A stretch of 64,000 bases of DNA from Selaginella moellendorffii (lineage: Eukaryota > Streptophyta > Lycopodiopsida > Selaginellales > Selaginellaceae), in assembly GCF_000143415.4 (NCBI RefSeq), contig NW_003314322.1, positions 685,213-749,212 on the forward strand. The letters are read 5' to 3'. Position numbers and translations under genes: made by a program. Below, piece by piece: positions 1 to 12,110 of the stretch. How positions within the stretch are numbered: the first letter of the stretch is position 1; each line of letters starts with the position of its first letter. The notes under the pieces were generated by a model. It was not told the origin of the DNA, made no database searches, and was given only the letters and a program-made list of their open reading frames with translations.

Positions 1-3000
1 TGCGATGCCAATAGCGGCGAGCTACTGCAGATTTTTGGGACTGGAATGGACACGGGAGAGACATCGCCCTGCGTCCTTCTCTTTTTTGATAGCAAGCGGT
101 TTGTTTTCAATGCTGGAGAGGTACGTTGCCAGAGAAGATAGATAGTTCTTACGCGAATGACATCTTTGGCAGGGTTTGCAACGTTTTTGTCAAGAGAACA
201 AGATCAAGTTATCTAAGGCATGGAACGGTGGGATTGTTTTTCGTAACATAGAAGTCCTGACTTCGGCAAAATCAAACTTGGCAGATCGACCACGTTCTTC
301 TTACTCGCGTGTGTTCTGAAACTGCTGGTGGCCTTGCTGGTAATTCATTTTGGCGACATACTCCAGAGCTTGACATTTGAGTATGTTGCAGGGGCGCTTT
401 TAACACTCGCTGGCGACGTTGGCCTAACGGTATGAAGATTTGATTGTGAGCGTGATCCTTGTTTCAATGTTTTCCTTTCTTTCTTGTCAGCTGAACATCT
501 GGGGTCCATCGGACCTGCAATGCCTAATAACTGCGATGTCTACGTACTTGCCAAATGCCTCTTTCTTCTATACGCATGCTTTCGGGAAGGACGGCAAACT
601 CTTGCCTGAGCATGCAAAAGATCCCAATATTGCAGTTCTCCTAGAAGATGATTTGGTGAAGATATCGGCAGTGTTGCTGGTTCCATTCTCGGATGAGCAA
701 GGTGAAGGTAGCAGTAGTTTCTGTTGATTTGTCCCTTTAGAAATCCTTGGCGTGCAGGCAAGAAGTTTAGACCTGGCGATGTCGCTGTAGTGTATGTTTG
801 CGAGCTTCCCGAAGTTAGAGGCAAGTTCGATCCTGTGAAGGCAGCTGCTTTGGGATTGCGTCCAGGTCGAAAGTACGCTTTGCTTCAAAGTGGAACTTCT
901 GTTCTTTCAGATGATGGGACAACAGAGGTAGCGTTTTTCTATTGAGTTTTATGTTCTTTTCACATGCAGAGTTTCAGATTTTTCCGGAGTCTGTCATGGA
1001 ACCATCATCCCCGGGCCCAAAGGTTATTCTTGTGGACTGCCCGACAAGGTTCCATATTCCGTCTCTGCTGACGGCAAACGGTTTGAAAGGATTGTACACT
1101 AGCGATGGCGCCGCGTCTGTGGCGTGCATTGTACACATGAGTCCTGCTATCGTGGTTAACGATAGTAAATACCAGGATTGGATGAGGCTTTTTGGCTCGA
1201 CTGAACATATACTGGCAGGATCAGGATGGTAAGTTAGCTAAAAAATGAGTACCTTGTTTTTAATGTTTTTCTTCCCGGATTTTTGCAGCTCTAATTCTCT
1301 TTCCCCAATTCTCAAGTCTAGCGCAAAGATACTTTCCAAGCTAAATTTTGCATGTCCTTATGTTTTCCCTGTGCCTGGTTACGGTTACGAATCATCGGAA
1401 AACCAGCAAATATTGTTGCAGCAGCAGGTTAGCTATTGTCTTTTTAGTTTTCCTTATGAGTGACTGACTCTTGTTTTTCAGAACAATTTGTCCGTCACCA
1501 TTGCCAAGAACTTGTTAAAGGTTTGAAAGATTTGGGGACGGGCAAATTACTGACTCTTACGTGTCTGATGCTATCAGTTTCGTTTACTTCCGCTATCCGG
1601 TCTAGGAATGGATGGTTCTTCAGTGCCAGAAGCTTTTGACGGGAAGGTGCATACAGACGAGCTGATTGAATGCGTACCCGAAATTTTACCACTGACGGAA
1701 AAACTCAAGGAATTTTGGAAAGCTTACGGTTCCAAGGACCTTGTCGAAGAACCTTGGTTCGATAAAGGTGCAGATTCTCGCTCACTGAGCTCCTCAAGCT
1801 TGACAAAGGAGATTCCCGACACATTGAAAGCAGTAGGCAGGAAAGAGGTGGAGCTTATATTCCTTGGCACTGGATCTTCTCAGCCTTCGACATATCGTAA
1901 TGTTAGTGCGATCTACGTCCACCTTTTCGCAAATGGGGGGATGCTTCTGGATTGTGGAGAGGGAACTTACGGTCAGCTACTAAGAAGGTACCGCGTGTTT
2001 CGGTGCTTGCTAGATTGTTTCTTACTGGGCTCTGGTCTGCAGGTTCGGACCAAGTACTGATTCCGTTGTAGCTGGCCTACGTTTGATTTGGATTTCGCAC
2101 ATCCATGCTGATCATCACGGTGGTCTTAGCCGAATACTCTCTGTTCGGCGGCAGCTTCTTTCCAAGTCTGGCAACGTCGAACCGCTTCTCGTGGTGGGAC
2201 CAAAGTTGCTGAAACGGGTTCTGGAGGCTTATGATATGGTTGAGGACCTTGGGGTGGAATTCTTAGATTGTAGTCAAACGACGTTGGAAGCATCAGACAT
2301 TGCGGCTGGAGGTCAACCCAAGGGATTCGTTAGCTCTATAGTTTCTGGATCACAGGAAGGCAGGTCCGGGTTCATGCAGTGGGTTCAGCGGGGATACCAT
2401 CTTAGGAATGGACTGGATGAAGCTGGAAGGAGTAAACTGCAGGATACATTGAAAGCACTGGGTCTGAGCAGCTTAGTGAGCGTACCGGTGATCCATTGCC
2501 CACATGCATTTGGAGTAGTTCTTGAAGCTCAAAACAAGGCCGACACTTCAAAAGCGGGATGGAAGCTTGCTTATTCAGGGGACACAAGGCCTTGCAAGGC
2601 CTTTATTGAGGCCTCTGACGGCGCTACAGTTTTCATTCATGAGGTACGTTCGTTCAGAAATCCCCAAAAGTAGGATTCATATCCATGTGTTTTTGATACT
2701 TGACAGGCCACCTTTGAGGATGGAATGTCTGAGGAAGCGGTATCAAAGATGCATAGTTCAACTCACGAAGCCATACAGGCTGGGGCTTTGGCGCGAGCCT
2801 ATCGGACCATCCTGACGCACTTCAGTCAGCGTTACTCCAAGGTGCCAGTTTTTGACGACAGCTACAACGACAGGACATGCGTGGCTTTCGACTTGATGAG
2901 CATCGATTTAGTTGATCTGCCCCTGTTACCGTCGCTCATCCCCGTGCTAAAGCTTCTCTTCAAGGACGATCAAGCTGAAGAGCAAGCCGACGAAGAGGTT

Positions 3001-3006
3001 TTGTAG
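1..3006 (+). CDS. Long-form tRNase Z (ELAC2-type), 5'-partial
   Basis: Endonuclease that removes 3' trailers from precursor tRNAs. Twelve exons keep phase: 1-120, 173-217, 285-339, 392-429, 491-701, 758-927, 972-1228, 1289-1427, 1482-1520, 1578-1987, 2043-2643, 2707-3006, giving 794 visible residues. The start codon lies before base 1. The amino half carries the degenerate metallo-beta-lactamase copy (LGTGMDT-like start, then ...NIWGPSDL). The carboxy half carries the active copy: FLGTGSSQPSTYRNVS near 1858, then the zinc motif HIHADHHGG at 2098, about residue 514. The two-lobed layout marks the long form; nuclear or organellar targeting cannot be judged without the N terminus. Intron 218-284 starts with GC, not GT (AAG|GCATGG), and ends in AG; the flanking LSK-IDH junction fits the family. 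Family call is secure. Confidence 0.93.
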
Positions 3007-3254
3007 CACGACAATGGTCCACAGGTTCGAGACACCTGCTTGCTGAGCTACTGACTTGGGTGACGTGGTTTCAGATGTGGAAAACGTGGCAATTGCGGGA
3101 ACAAAAAATCTTTTTGCCAACCAGTCATCTCAAAGCATCAAGCGTGAGTGCCCGTTTAATTTTTTTATACCAATGCTTTGAAAAGAGATGACACTAAAAG
3201 AAAGCCTTTTGTGGGTCCAGGGAGTAATCGTTTTGTCGACACGGCTGCACAAAT

Positions 3255-3553
3255 ATGCCCGATGGGATTGGACCACTCAGCTTGATGTGGAATCTGTGGA
3301 TGGCTGCTATAATGACGCTATGCTCCAATCATGGTCTTGCTGTAATGCGAATCGATCGGGGGCTTGTAAGTCCATCGTCCCACCTTATAATTCTTGTTAG
3401 TTGCTGCTTTACTTTTTTGTCTTCCAATCTTTGCTGGTGTTTGTTTTCTTGTTGTGCCGACTAATTCTCTCCTTTTTACAGCGGTTTCTATCTAGTCCAA
3501 CCAATGCGAGCGAAGTTTCTGCTCAAAGTACACGTAGGTGTCACATTGTGTAA
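3255..3553 (+). CDS. Candidate 60-residue spliced ORF (uncertain)
   Basis: Two exons, 3255-3365 and 3482-3553, joined by a clear intron (CTT|GTAAGT ... TTTTTACAG) would encode 60 residues, with one hydrophobic stretch (LMWNLWMAAIMTLC) near residues 10-23. I do not recognise the product. The segment could instead be a spliced 3' UTR of the tRNase Z gene, which stops 250 bp upstream; another intron-like stretch (GTGAGT at 3146 to CCAG at 3222) sits between them. The splice signals look real; coding is doubtful because the ORF is short and unmatched. Confidence 0.25.
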
Positions 3554-4963
3554 AGACTTAACCGTCTGGTTTTGGCGTACAAGATCAAGGAAAAAGGAGA
3601 CGTCCGGGCTTTTAACGTGATTCCCCCCCGAGTCGCTTTCAGCTCCCAAACTTCGTTTTTTCTTGGTGGACTGAACAGCCTCACACACAGGTCTTCTCCG
3701 CGCATCGTTTCTTCGGTGTAGGAGGAACCAACGAGCACGCTTGTGCGACGCATGCGCCTTTTGCCAAGAAAAAAAAAGCTGTTTTGGAAGAGAACAAGTA
3801 AAAGTTTCCCTCGAAATCTTTGCCATCGACTGGAAGTTATTGCCATTAGTATAATTCTTTGGCTTAAGATTGGCCAGACTGGAGCCAATCATAAGATCCC
3901 CGTACAGGAAATCTCCCCTCAGTACGGCGGGGATGGGCCATGGCCCAAGGTGACCCAGGCAGACAGCCCCGCCTTTGTTTTTTCCTTTTCGTGAAAATGC
4001 GGGAGCTGCTCCCGGGCGACGTGTCGTGTGCGCATTGGCCCCCGCGGTTAGTGGCCTTGAAAACACTCCGCCTTATCCTCATTGGCTGCTGGGCGGGATA
4101 TCATTCTATTTTATTTTAGAGAAAGGAAACACAAGCTTATTTTCATTCATTTCATGTTATACGGACCAAATAAAGTTATGGAATGGAAAGCTTAGGGAAT
4201 AAATATTAAACAATCTAAGCGTTTGATCGCCCCTCGATCCGACAGTATCCAACGGTCCAAGGGGGAGGTGATAGCTGGCCGCAGATCTGGCACCGCACAC
4301 GTCCCCGTCACACCGCCATCCGACGGCCCAAAGATGAGACACACAGTTTTTTAAAAAGGGCCCTGCACATTAAAATCCCGGCTGACGGATTCCGTACCTC
4401 CCCTGGTATGGGCCCCCCCGATTCTCCGAAGTACGGTCGCTGACCCGACCGGATTCTATTCTGTGACCCATCACGCATGACGGCCACACGGCAGATGGCC
4501 CAGCACCAGTGAAGGCTCTTCGGTTGTCCTTGTGTACACACCAACACACCATACACCCAACACACAAAACACAACGAAAGAAAGAGAGAAGGAGAGAGAG
4601 AAAGAGGGAGGGATGGGTGTGTTCTTGAGCTTCTAGCGCGAGCTAGGGTACCGTTTTCCATCACGGGATCGTGGGAGGAGCTGTCGACGGGAGGAGCGAT
4701 GGCGTCGGCGAAGCGGCGGCCGTGCTGGACATAGCCTATTCCAACGGAGGAATGCGCGCGCGCTGCGAAATATTTCCAGGTCCGCCTCATGTTTCTTGAG
4801 CGATCTCTTGGATTGGGGCCTTCTTCCTTGATCGACGCGCCCGGCAATGCGCTTGGCGCCTTGACCTAGTGCCCGCGGAGGCGTGTTCTTCCTTGTCTTT
4901 CTCTAGAAGCTCTTTCCCTGCTTGGTATTTCGAAATTGGAGCAGCGGGAATTCGTCAGCGGTG
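3554..4963. other. Intergenic region / 5' leader of SBP gene A
   Basis: No gene is visible. There is an AATAAA-like signal near 4167 and a purine-rich GA tract at about 4573-4614. Bases from about 4600 to 4963 are probably promoter and 5' UTR of the SBP gene that starts at 4964. Open frames here on both strands have no recognisable domains. Confidence 0.4.
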
Positions 4964-6421
4964 ATGCTCGCTGAGCACTTCGTCTCTGGGAATATGGAGA
5001 ATGGTGGGGATTTCGGCACGGCCAGGCTCGATTGGGAATGGGACAACGTGATGATGCTGCCAGCGGCAGGGATGAATCGGAAGCTCCACAGCGCTGATTG
5101 GAGCGAGGAGCCAGTGATGGGATCAGGCAAGGGTGGTGGCGGCGTCTTCTCTTCCGTCGCCGTCAAGCACGAGTGCTCGGGTGGGGAGATCCTGGACCTG
5201 ACAAGATCCAAGCCCGACAGGAAGGCCAATGAGCTGATTGCCTCCCCGGAGAAGCCTTCCTCCAATTCCTCCAAGGACTTTTTCCTGGGGCTGAGTGGAG
5301 GAGTTGCCAGTGGTGGTAAAGGCGACATGGACAAGAACAGCGAAAGGGCGGCGATGGCTAATGGCGACGCGGAGACCGGTCTCAAGCTTGGACTCAAGCG
5401 TAGTTTCACTCCGGATAATCTTGCCGATGGTAACGCCGCCGCTACGACTGCCGCCACCACCTCCACCACCATCACCGCTACCACCAACAACAGCAAAGGG
5501 GGGTCTCCAGGGAAGAAGCCTCGCGGCTCCGCGAATCACACACCGCGTTGCCAAGTCGAGGGATGCAAGACGGATCTCTCCTCGGCCAAGGACTACCACC
5601 GGAGGCATAAGGTGTGCGCAATGCACTCCAAATCGGCGAAGGTCAGTGTCAACAACATCGAGCAGCGCTTCTGCCAACAATGCAGCCGGTAATTTTGCGA
5701 GAGTAGTCCTCGCTTCTTTTCGAGCCTAAGTTTTCTAGCTTCTTTGTTCCTTTTGGCCAGGTTTCACGTCCTGTCCGAGTTTGACGAAGGCAAGCGAAGC
5801 TGCCGGAGGCGTCTGGCCGGCCACAATGAGCGACGTAGGAAGCCACAGCCGGATCCAATGGCGTTGACAAGCGCCGCGCTCTCGCCTTACCAGGCGGGCT
5901 TCATGAGGCTTGCTCGTGGTGATGGATTACTTTGTTGTTGCTTTGTGTGTTACTGAAACTCTTTCTTACTTTGTTCCAGATGAGCGTCTGCTGGGTTATG
6001 GGACTCCACTATCGTACCTCGGTGTGGACAATTTACACGGCAAGCTCTCCTGGCCCAGGTTTGGAAGCGTCGATGATCACACGGGTCTCGTCTCGGGCTC
6101 GTCTAACATGTCCAGGCCGGAGCGCTTCTTCATGCTCTTCCCTCCAAGGAAGGGTCCAGCGATACTCAACAGCGTCGGCCATCACGGTGTCCATCAGTTC
6201 ATGCAAGGCTCCGGCTCCATGGGCCAAAACCTGACGCTCTCGTCACCCTCGGCGTCGGGTGTGTACGCCGCCGGCATAGGCCCGCCCAGCCAAGCCTCGC
6301 ACAACGCAGCCGCGGTGTCTGACTCTGGTCGTGCTCTCTCTCTTCTGTCATCTCAGCCATGGACGAGCCCCCATGACTCGATGGAGCAGCTCATGTCCGA
6401 AAGCCGAGCTCCTTACAACTC

Positions 6422-6452
<31 letters not shown>

Positions 6453-6854
6453 GCAGCGAGTTACTCGGGGAATTCCCCGGTCCGGCAGCCGAGTTACGGC
6501 TCTCCCCAGGTGTTGCCACAGCAGGTTTCTCAGGGAAACATAGCGGTCGTAGCGCTGGAAAGCAGGAGTAGTGCTCAAGCTCAGCAGCAGCAACAAGGTG
6601 GCGGCGGTGGCTCGTTCCTGCCTGGGATAAATAACTACGAGAACCATGCGGTGCTCACTCTACTCCAGGAATCCGAGCTGCGGAATTTACAGGAGCAACA
6701 GCAGCAGCATGCCGCGAGGCCGACGATCGATCTCATGCAAATGTCAACAACGCAGCCGCCAGCGACCGTCGTAATCCAGCAACCGCAAAGTTCGTCCGAT
6801 TTTCAGGTGCTCAAGCCGTATGGTTCCGGACTGTATGATCCGCACCAGCTCTGA
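4964..6854 (+). CDS. SPL: SBP-box transcription factor A (miR156-targeted SPL)
   Basis: DNA-binding regulator of the SQUAMOSA promoter-binding-like family, which controls phase change and reproductive development in land plants. Exons 4964-5688, 5761-5918 and 5980-6854 give 585 residues. The SBP domain (about residues 193-270) is split by intron 1, as is usual. It has the zinc ligands ([23 protein letters not shown]) and the bipartite nuclear signal [17 protein letters not shown]. The C-terminal part is rich in Ser and Gln, with a CAG run at about 6422-6450. A miR156 complementary site lies in exon 3 at 6331-6350 and encodes ALSLLSS, so post-transcriptional control by miR156 is expected. ATG 4964 is the first in-frame Met I found after upstream non-coding sequence; Met at 4994 is an alternative. 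A second SBP gene converges on it from the right. Confidence 0.93.
6331..6350 (+). promoter_or_regulatory. miR156 target site in SPL A
   Basis: The 20-mer GTGCTCTCTCTCTTCTGTCA is the classic SPL recognition element. It pairs with miR156 with a single mismatch at site position 7 and sits in frame in the last exon, encoding ALSLLSS. The sequence match is direct; cleavage is inferred from the family. Confidence 0.93.
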
Positions 6855-7516
6855 GGGCACACGCGCTCTCCTCCGTGTCCTCGTCCGTTCGTCCGTTCGT
6901 CCCAGCAGAATTTAGGAGTGGTGGCGATCGAAACGAGCGACAAGGAGATTATATCGCTAGCAACCAAGAAGATCTATCAATCTTCTTCTATCTATCTATC
7001 CTCTCAGTGATAAGTGGCGACTTGGTCGAAGTGGCCTCTCCCTCTCTCGAGGTACCTGACAACACTACGCACTTCCAGTTTGCATTTGCCATCTTTGTGT
7101 GCTTTTTCTTTTTTTTCTTTTGGTTATCTTTTTCTTTTTTCATCTTAACTTTGTTTCTAGGCAGATTTGTATCATCATCTATTCAGGAAGGAAGATCCAA
7201 GAGAAGACGGGAACATTAAAAGAACTACAAAAAAAATGAAAATTAGAAGTGGAAAAAGAAATTATCCTTTCTTTTGATAATGCATTTGTTAGGATTAGAA
7301 AAAGTAGAGGCGAATTTTTGCACGTTGTTCGTGTGGTGGTGGTGACATTACCCCGCGTCCAGAAAGTATAAATGGATACGAATATCCACCCGCATTTTCG
7401 CTGTGCGGCCAGCTACCGGCATTCAATGCGGCCCAGAGACAAAGATTTGCGTTTGACGAGCGGTGGAATATCCAGTTTTTGTTCTTTTAGGGCTCCCTTG
7501 GCCCAAAGCCCTAATT
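6855..7516. other. 3' UTR interval between the convergent SBP genes
   Basis: This 660 bp interval separates the stop codons of two convergent SBP genes. It holds T-rich runs (about 7085-7160) and A-rich runs (about 7210-7260) that fit 3' UTR and poly(A) regions. No other gene is supported. Confidence 0.5.
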
Positions 7517-10359
7517 CTAGACCAATCTGGTGTAGAGCGAGAAGAGCCGGTTGTGCTGTGTTGTTAGGGTTGAAAGGAGTCCTCCCGAGTCGGACGCTGG
7601 CGAGCCCAAGGCGTGATCGCCATTGTTAGACGGTGGTGGTGGTGACGATCCCAGGATCAAATTGTTGGCGGCGGTGGCGGCGGCGGCGGTAATGTGGTTG
7701 CCAGTGTTGTTAGTCGTGCTGGTGGTGGTGGAGTTCGTCACGGTGGACGCTGCCGGCACCAGGTTCTTGATCGAGTTTGTGGCGCTGTAGCTCACTTTGC
7801 TCGCCTCCGAGTCGTCCCGGGATGCCGACGGCGAGCTGCTGCTCTTGGGGAGCAGCGCGCTGGGCTTCGTGTCGGCTACACACACACACACACGATCAAA
7901 GTGCTCAGCGCAAAGTGTCGGAAGAGCTTGGCTTCGAAAGCGATATCATTCTCCGGGAGGAGAGAGCTTACCACCGCTAGAGTGTGTTGCTTCCGAGCCG
8001 CCTCCCCCGCCTCCTCCTTCGTGGGACTCGGACTTTCCAGCGGCGGAGTCACCGGCGGTGGAAGTCGAAGCGGCGGCGGCGGCGCTGGCGGTGGTGGTGG
8101 TGCTCGTTGGCTGCGGCTTCCGCCTCCGCCGGTTGTGATCGGCCAACCGCTTCCGGCAGCTCCGCTTGGAGTCGTCGAACTCGGTTAGCAAGTGGAATCT
8201 GGATGATCACACAAGATCGAAACTCGTCAGAGAAAATCTCATAGCGATCACATGAATCGCGAATCGGCACGACCGACAAACTTATTCCCTCCATCCAATC
8301 CAATTTCGCACACACTGAGAACTGTAGCTGTGTAGCTGACCTGGGGGAGCTACAAGCAAAGCGGAGAAAACCAAGAAAACTTTCTCGTGCTCGATGAAAG
8401 CTTGCCGGTGCTGTGTGCCTAGCTAGGCGTAGCTCCCACACACACACGCACAGGAGAAATGAAGGCCATGAAGAGATGCAACGACATATTCCATTCCTTT
8501 CCACCCAATCCACTCAGTCCAGCACAGTTTTGCTTTGCACGCGGATCAATCAAGCACACAAAAGCAAAATCGGAGAAAAGAAAGAGATCAACAGCGAAGA
8601 ACAAGAACACACAGCTATAACTGCAGTTGAGACGAGAGTTCTTGGAACGAGTAAGTAACGCGTTTCGTACTACCCGCTTAAAACAGCTACCATTGTAGCT
8701 CGCACTTGACAAAACCAAGCATACAAAACAAAGACGAAGAAGCAAACTGAAAAAACAAGGACAGACTCAAATCAATCAAGTAATGGAAAGTGCAGGCCAT
8801 CTCCCCAAGAAAAAAACGGCTTTTACAGAACAGGGGGTGAAACCACGAACTTGAACTGCTAGGAGCTCGAAGCTTTCGGAAGAAAGCTATGAAGAACAGG
8901 GAAAAGCCATGATATGATCATGGCCGGGTGGCGGGAAGAAACAATGGTGGCGTTGCCAAGAAGTTGACGATGATCTCACCCGAGAAAGGAGGGAGTAGAA
9001 AAACGAGAGAGAGCGAAAGATGACTGACCTGCTGCATTGTTGGCAGAAGCGCTGGGTCTGATTGTTGGCGATCACGTTTGGAGCCTTGGAGTGGAGCTCG
9101 CACACCTTGTGGCGGCGATGGTAGTGCTTGGCCTTGCTCAAGTCCGCGGTGCACCCCTCGGCCTGGCAGCGGGGGACGTGAACCGACGGCCCGTTGAGCC
9201 GCGGCCGCTTGCCAAACCGCGCAATCAGCGAGTCCTCGGCCGAGAAGTAAGTCCGCCCCCCGAGGTTCAATCCAATCCTCCCATGCAGCCACTCGTTCAT
9301 CTGCTGCTGCTGATCGTACTGGCTATGGCTGCTCGAATGGTGGTGGTGACCCAAGAACTGGTAGTGCGGCTGCTGCTGCTGCTGCTGCTGGTGGCTATGG
9401 TGTTGTTCTTCGCGCTTGATGTAATTCCACAACCCACCTAGAGCTCCCAAGTTCCCGGAGCTGGATCGCTGCTGCGCGACATGCTGCTGCTGCTGGTGTT
9501 GCTGATCGGTCGACTCCACGTCCATGAGGCCGAAGAAGCTGCGCCTTTGCTCGAAAGTTCGCAAATCCTGCTGCTGCTGATGTTCTTGGTGGTGGTGGTG
9601 GTGGTGGAGCTGATGATCCGGGACGTCGAGCGCGGTGGCGCTGCCAAGGATCCCGTTTTGCTGCTGCTGCTGCTGGAGCAGCGCTAGTGTCATGGGATTC
9701 GTGGACGAGGAAGTTGACGATCGTTGCTGCTGCTGCTGGAGCATCGTCTGGAAGTGGGTGCCACCGCCGGTGGTACCGCCGCTACCACCGCCGCTACCGC
9801 CACCGCCACCGCCCGAGGGTGGGAAAGTGCCGCCTGGGAAGCCACCAGCGCCGCCGCCACCGCCGCCATAGCTGCTGGGAAAGACGAGGCCGCCACCGTG
9901 CTGCGAGGACGAGGAAGAGGTGGAGGAGTAAGAGCTGGGCCTGGAGAGAATTAGTGGCTTGAGCTCGTGGCCTTGCTGCTGGTGGTGGTGGTGGTGCTGC
10001 TGCTGCTGATAGAAGAGATTGCTCGTGCTAGTGGTGGTGGTGCTCGACTGATCCCATGGAGATATCTCCCACTGATCGCCTCCAGCGCTGCTGTTCGTCT
10101 TGGAAGAATGGTGGTGGTGGTGGTGGTGAGCGGCGCTGTTGGAGGAGGGAGCCGCGGAGAGCTGGTGGTGGTGGTGGTGATCTTGGTGGTAGTGGTTTTG
10201 ATGATTCGATGCGAAGGGATGCATCGTGAGATCCCAGGAGCTCTGCTGGTGGTGGTGATCGCTGGATCCTCCTCCTCCTCCGCCTCCTCCAGCAGCGGCA
10301 GCCCAGAGCGGCAGACCAGATCCTCCAGCCGCCGCCGCCGCTGTTCCCGAAGGATTCAT
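7517..10359 (-). CDS. SPL: SBP-box transcription factor B (SPL8-like, no miR156 site)
   Basis: Exons in transcript order are 9029-10359, 7972-8198 and 7517-7875, giving 638 residues. The SBP domain (about residues 393-470) has [16 protein letters not shown] and [15 protein letters not shown], followed by [17 protein letters not shown]. This resembles the SPL8 branch, whose members escape miR156, and I find no ALSLLSS-coding site in any exon. The first exon is packed with homopolymers: runs of His, Gln, Gly, Ser and Ala, the His runs up to seven residues. ATG 10359 opens [13 protein letters not shown], with no better upstream Met seen. A long purine-rich leader seems to lie upstream (10360 to about 12100). 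The gene converges with SBP gene A. Family call is firm; the subclade is inference. Confidence 0.92.
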
Positions 10360-12110
10360 GGCACTTACTACTAACGCCAGTCTCTCGGCCGATCGATCGA
10401 TCCCTTGGCTTCCTTGTTTCCAGCGCTAATTCGCCTCCTCGGCCATCACTGTTGCTCTCTCTTGCGTGTTCGTTCTTCCTGGTACTAGCTCTACAGGAAC
10501 TATGCGATAACTATTTGCCGATCCATTTGCTCGGGATTGTTTGCTTCCTCCGCGGCTACCACGGCAATTGGATTACTCCCAGCCACATTACTCCAGCTTC
10601 TCGGGATCTTTCTCTTCCTGCAACAACGTCAAGTTTGTATGATCATTCCCGAGAAAAAACTAGAATTTGCTGCCTGGAACGAGATGGAAAAACGCGTTGG
10701 AAATCACAAGCAGCGAATGGAATCGCTGCTCCCAAACGGGCGAATGGAAACTGAGATTTAGCCTGACTCACACTGCAGCGCTGCTAACACCAGATAAAAC
10801 AAAGAAAAACTCTTCACTCCAAGTTCTACAAACAACCACGAACGAGGAAAAAGAAAACCAAGAAAGAGAGAGGATGATGTTTGAGTACCTGGTGGATGAT
10901 AGCTCGTAAAGCAAATCTCTTCAGGAATCATGGCTGACGAGCACACGAGAAATCGAGTTGGCCGTAAACTCCGTGCTGCCATAGCGTCGTCCACACACTG
11001 CCGGATAAAAAGAAAGAGCAGCGAGAACTTCGACTCGTCCTTTTCATGTTTTCTCCTCCTACCAGCTACTGCTACTCCCGTGGTAACTTTCTAAGATCAT
11101 CCTGGTCGTCATCTCTTAGATTCCAGCATTATTGAAACCAAAGCGGCCGCTGCCCCTTGATCCGAAGCGAGCTTTCGCTGTGCTACTCGCGCCCTGAGCT
11201 CACAGATTCCATCTCTTTTGTCGCTCGCTGCCACTTTTCTCCTCGGGCTCTCGAGAGCACGGCCTCTCCAGGGGCCAAACAAAAAGAAAGTGTGACAAGG
11301 GGAGAGAGAAGAGAAAGAGAGAATGGAATCAAGACAACGTCCTGGTTGCCCAACAACTTAACCAGACAGGATAGAAGGAAATTCGTCCCAGAAATTCATC
11401 CACAAGAAATCGCAAACTTGGAAGTAAATAGGAAGAAGAAACAAAGAACACAGAGAGAATGAGTGAGAGAGAGAGAGAGAGAAGTGAGATTCTCCCGGAA
11501 AAGTGTATAGAGAGTGTGTGTGTTTGTGTCTCCTTTGTCGAGTGGAGCCTATGTGTGTTCCTAGCTTAGTATGGCCTCCAGGAGCTACAAACCTGCTATA
11601 TCATCATCTTCCGCCATAGCCAACTAGCTCTTCAGACCTCTCTCGCTCGCTGCTCTCTAGAAGCTTTGCTTTAATCTTAACTTAAAACTAATTCCCCCAC
11701 GCTGAGAAGATTAAAACTCCAAGCCTCGCTCGCTCGCTCGCTCGCTCCCTTCTCGTAGCTAAAAGATTCTTCTTCTTCTTCGATCGAGAGTTCGTCTTCG
11801 TCTTCTGGGAACTTGGCCCGTTTCCCCGTGAAGTTCTTCCTTAGAATCTGGTTGAGGTAGTTTCCGTGATGACAGTGGTGGTACTCTACTGTAATGAAGT
11901 AGAGTCTTCCGGATATCACGGGGGGATTAAACTTCCAGGAGATAGTGTTGCAGTACTCTCCAGGAAGTTTAGACTCTCCCGTCTCTCCCGATTAAAACTC
12001 CCCTCTCGAGCTCGCTCGCTTCCTTTTTTCTTTCTCTCTTTTCTTCTCTCTCTCGATCTGCCTCTCAACTAGGATGATCCGTGCAGGAAGAAAGGAACGC
12101 ACACACACGC
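10360..12110. promoter_or_regulatory. Probable 5' leader and promoter of SBP gene B
   Basis: Non-coding on both strands as far as I can tell. It contains GA/CT-rich tracts (about 11300-11485 and 12020-12065), a GCTC/CTCG repeat near 11730, and two adjacent hairpins at 11864-11921 and 11929-11970. SBP genes often have long leaders, so part of this is probably 5' UTR. No transcript start can be placed. Confidence 0.35.

Noticed and set aside
3488-4066. 192-residue minus-strand open frame
   Set aside because: No domain, no start context and no splice pattern; overlaps spliced-looking plus-strand sequence.
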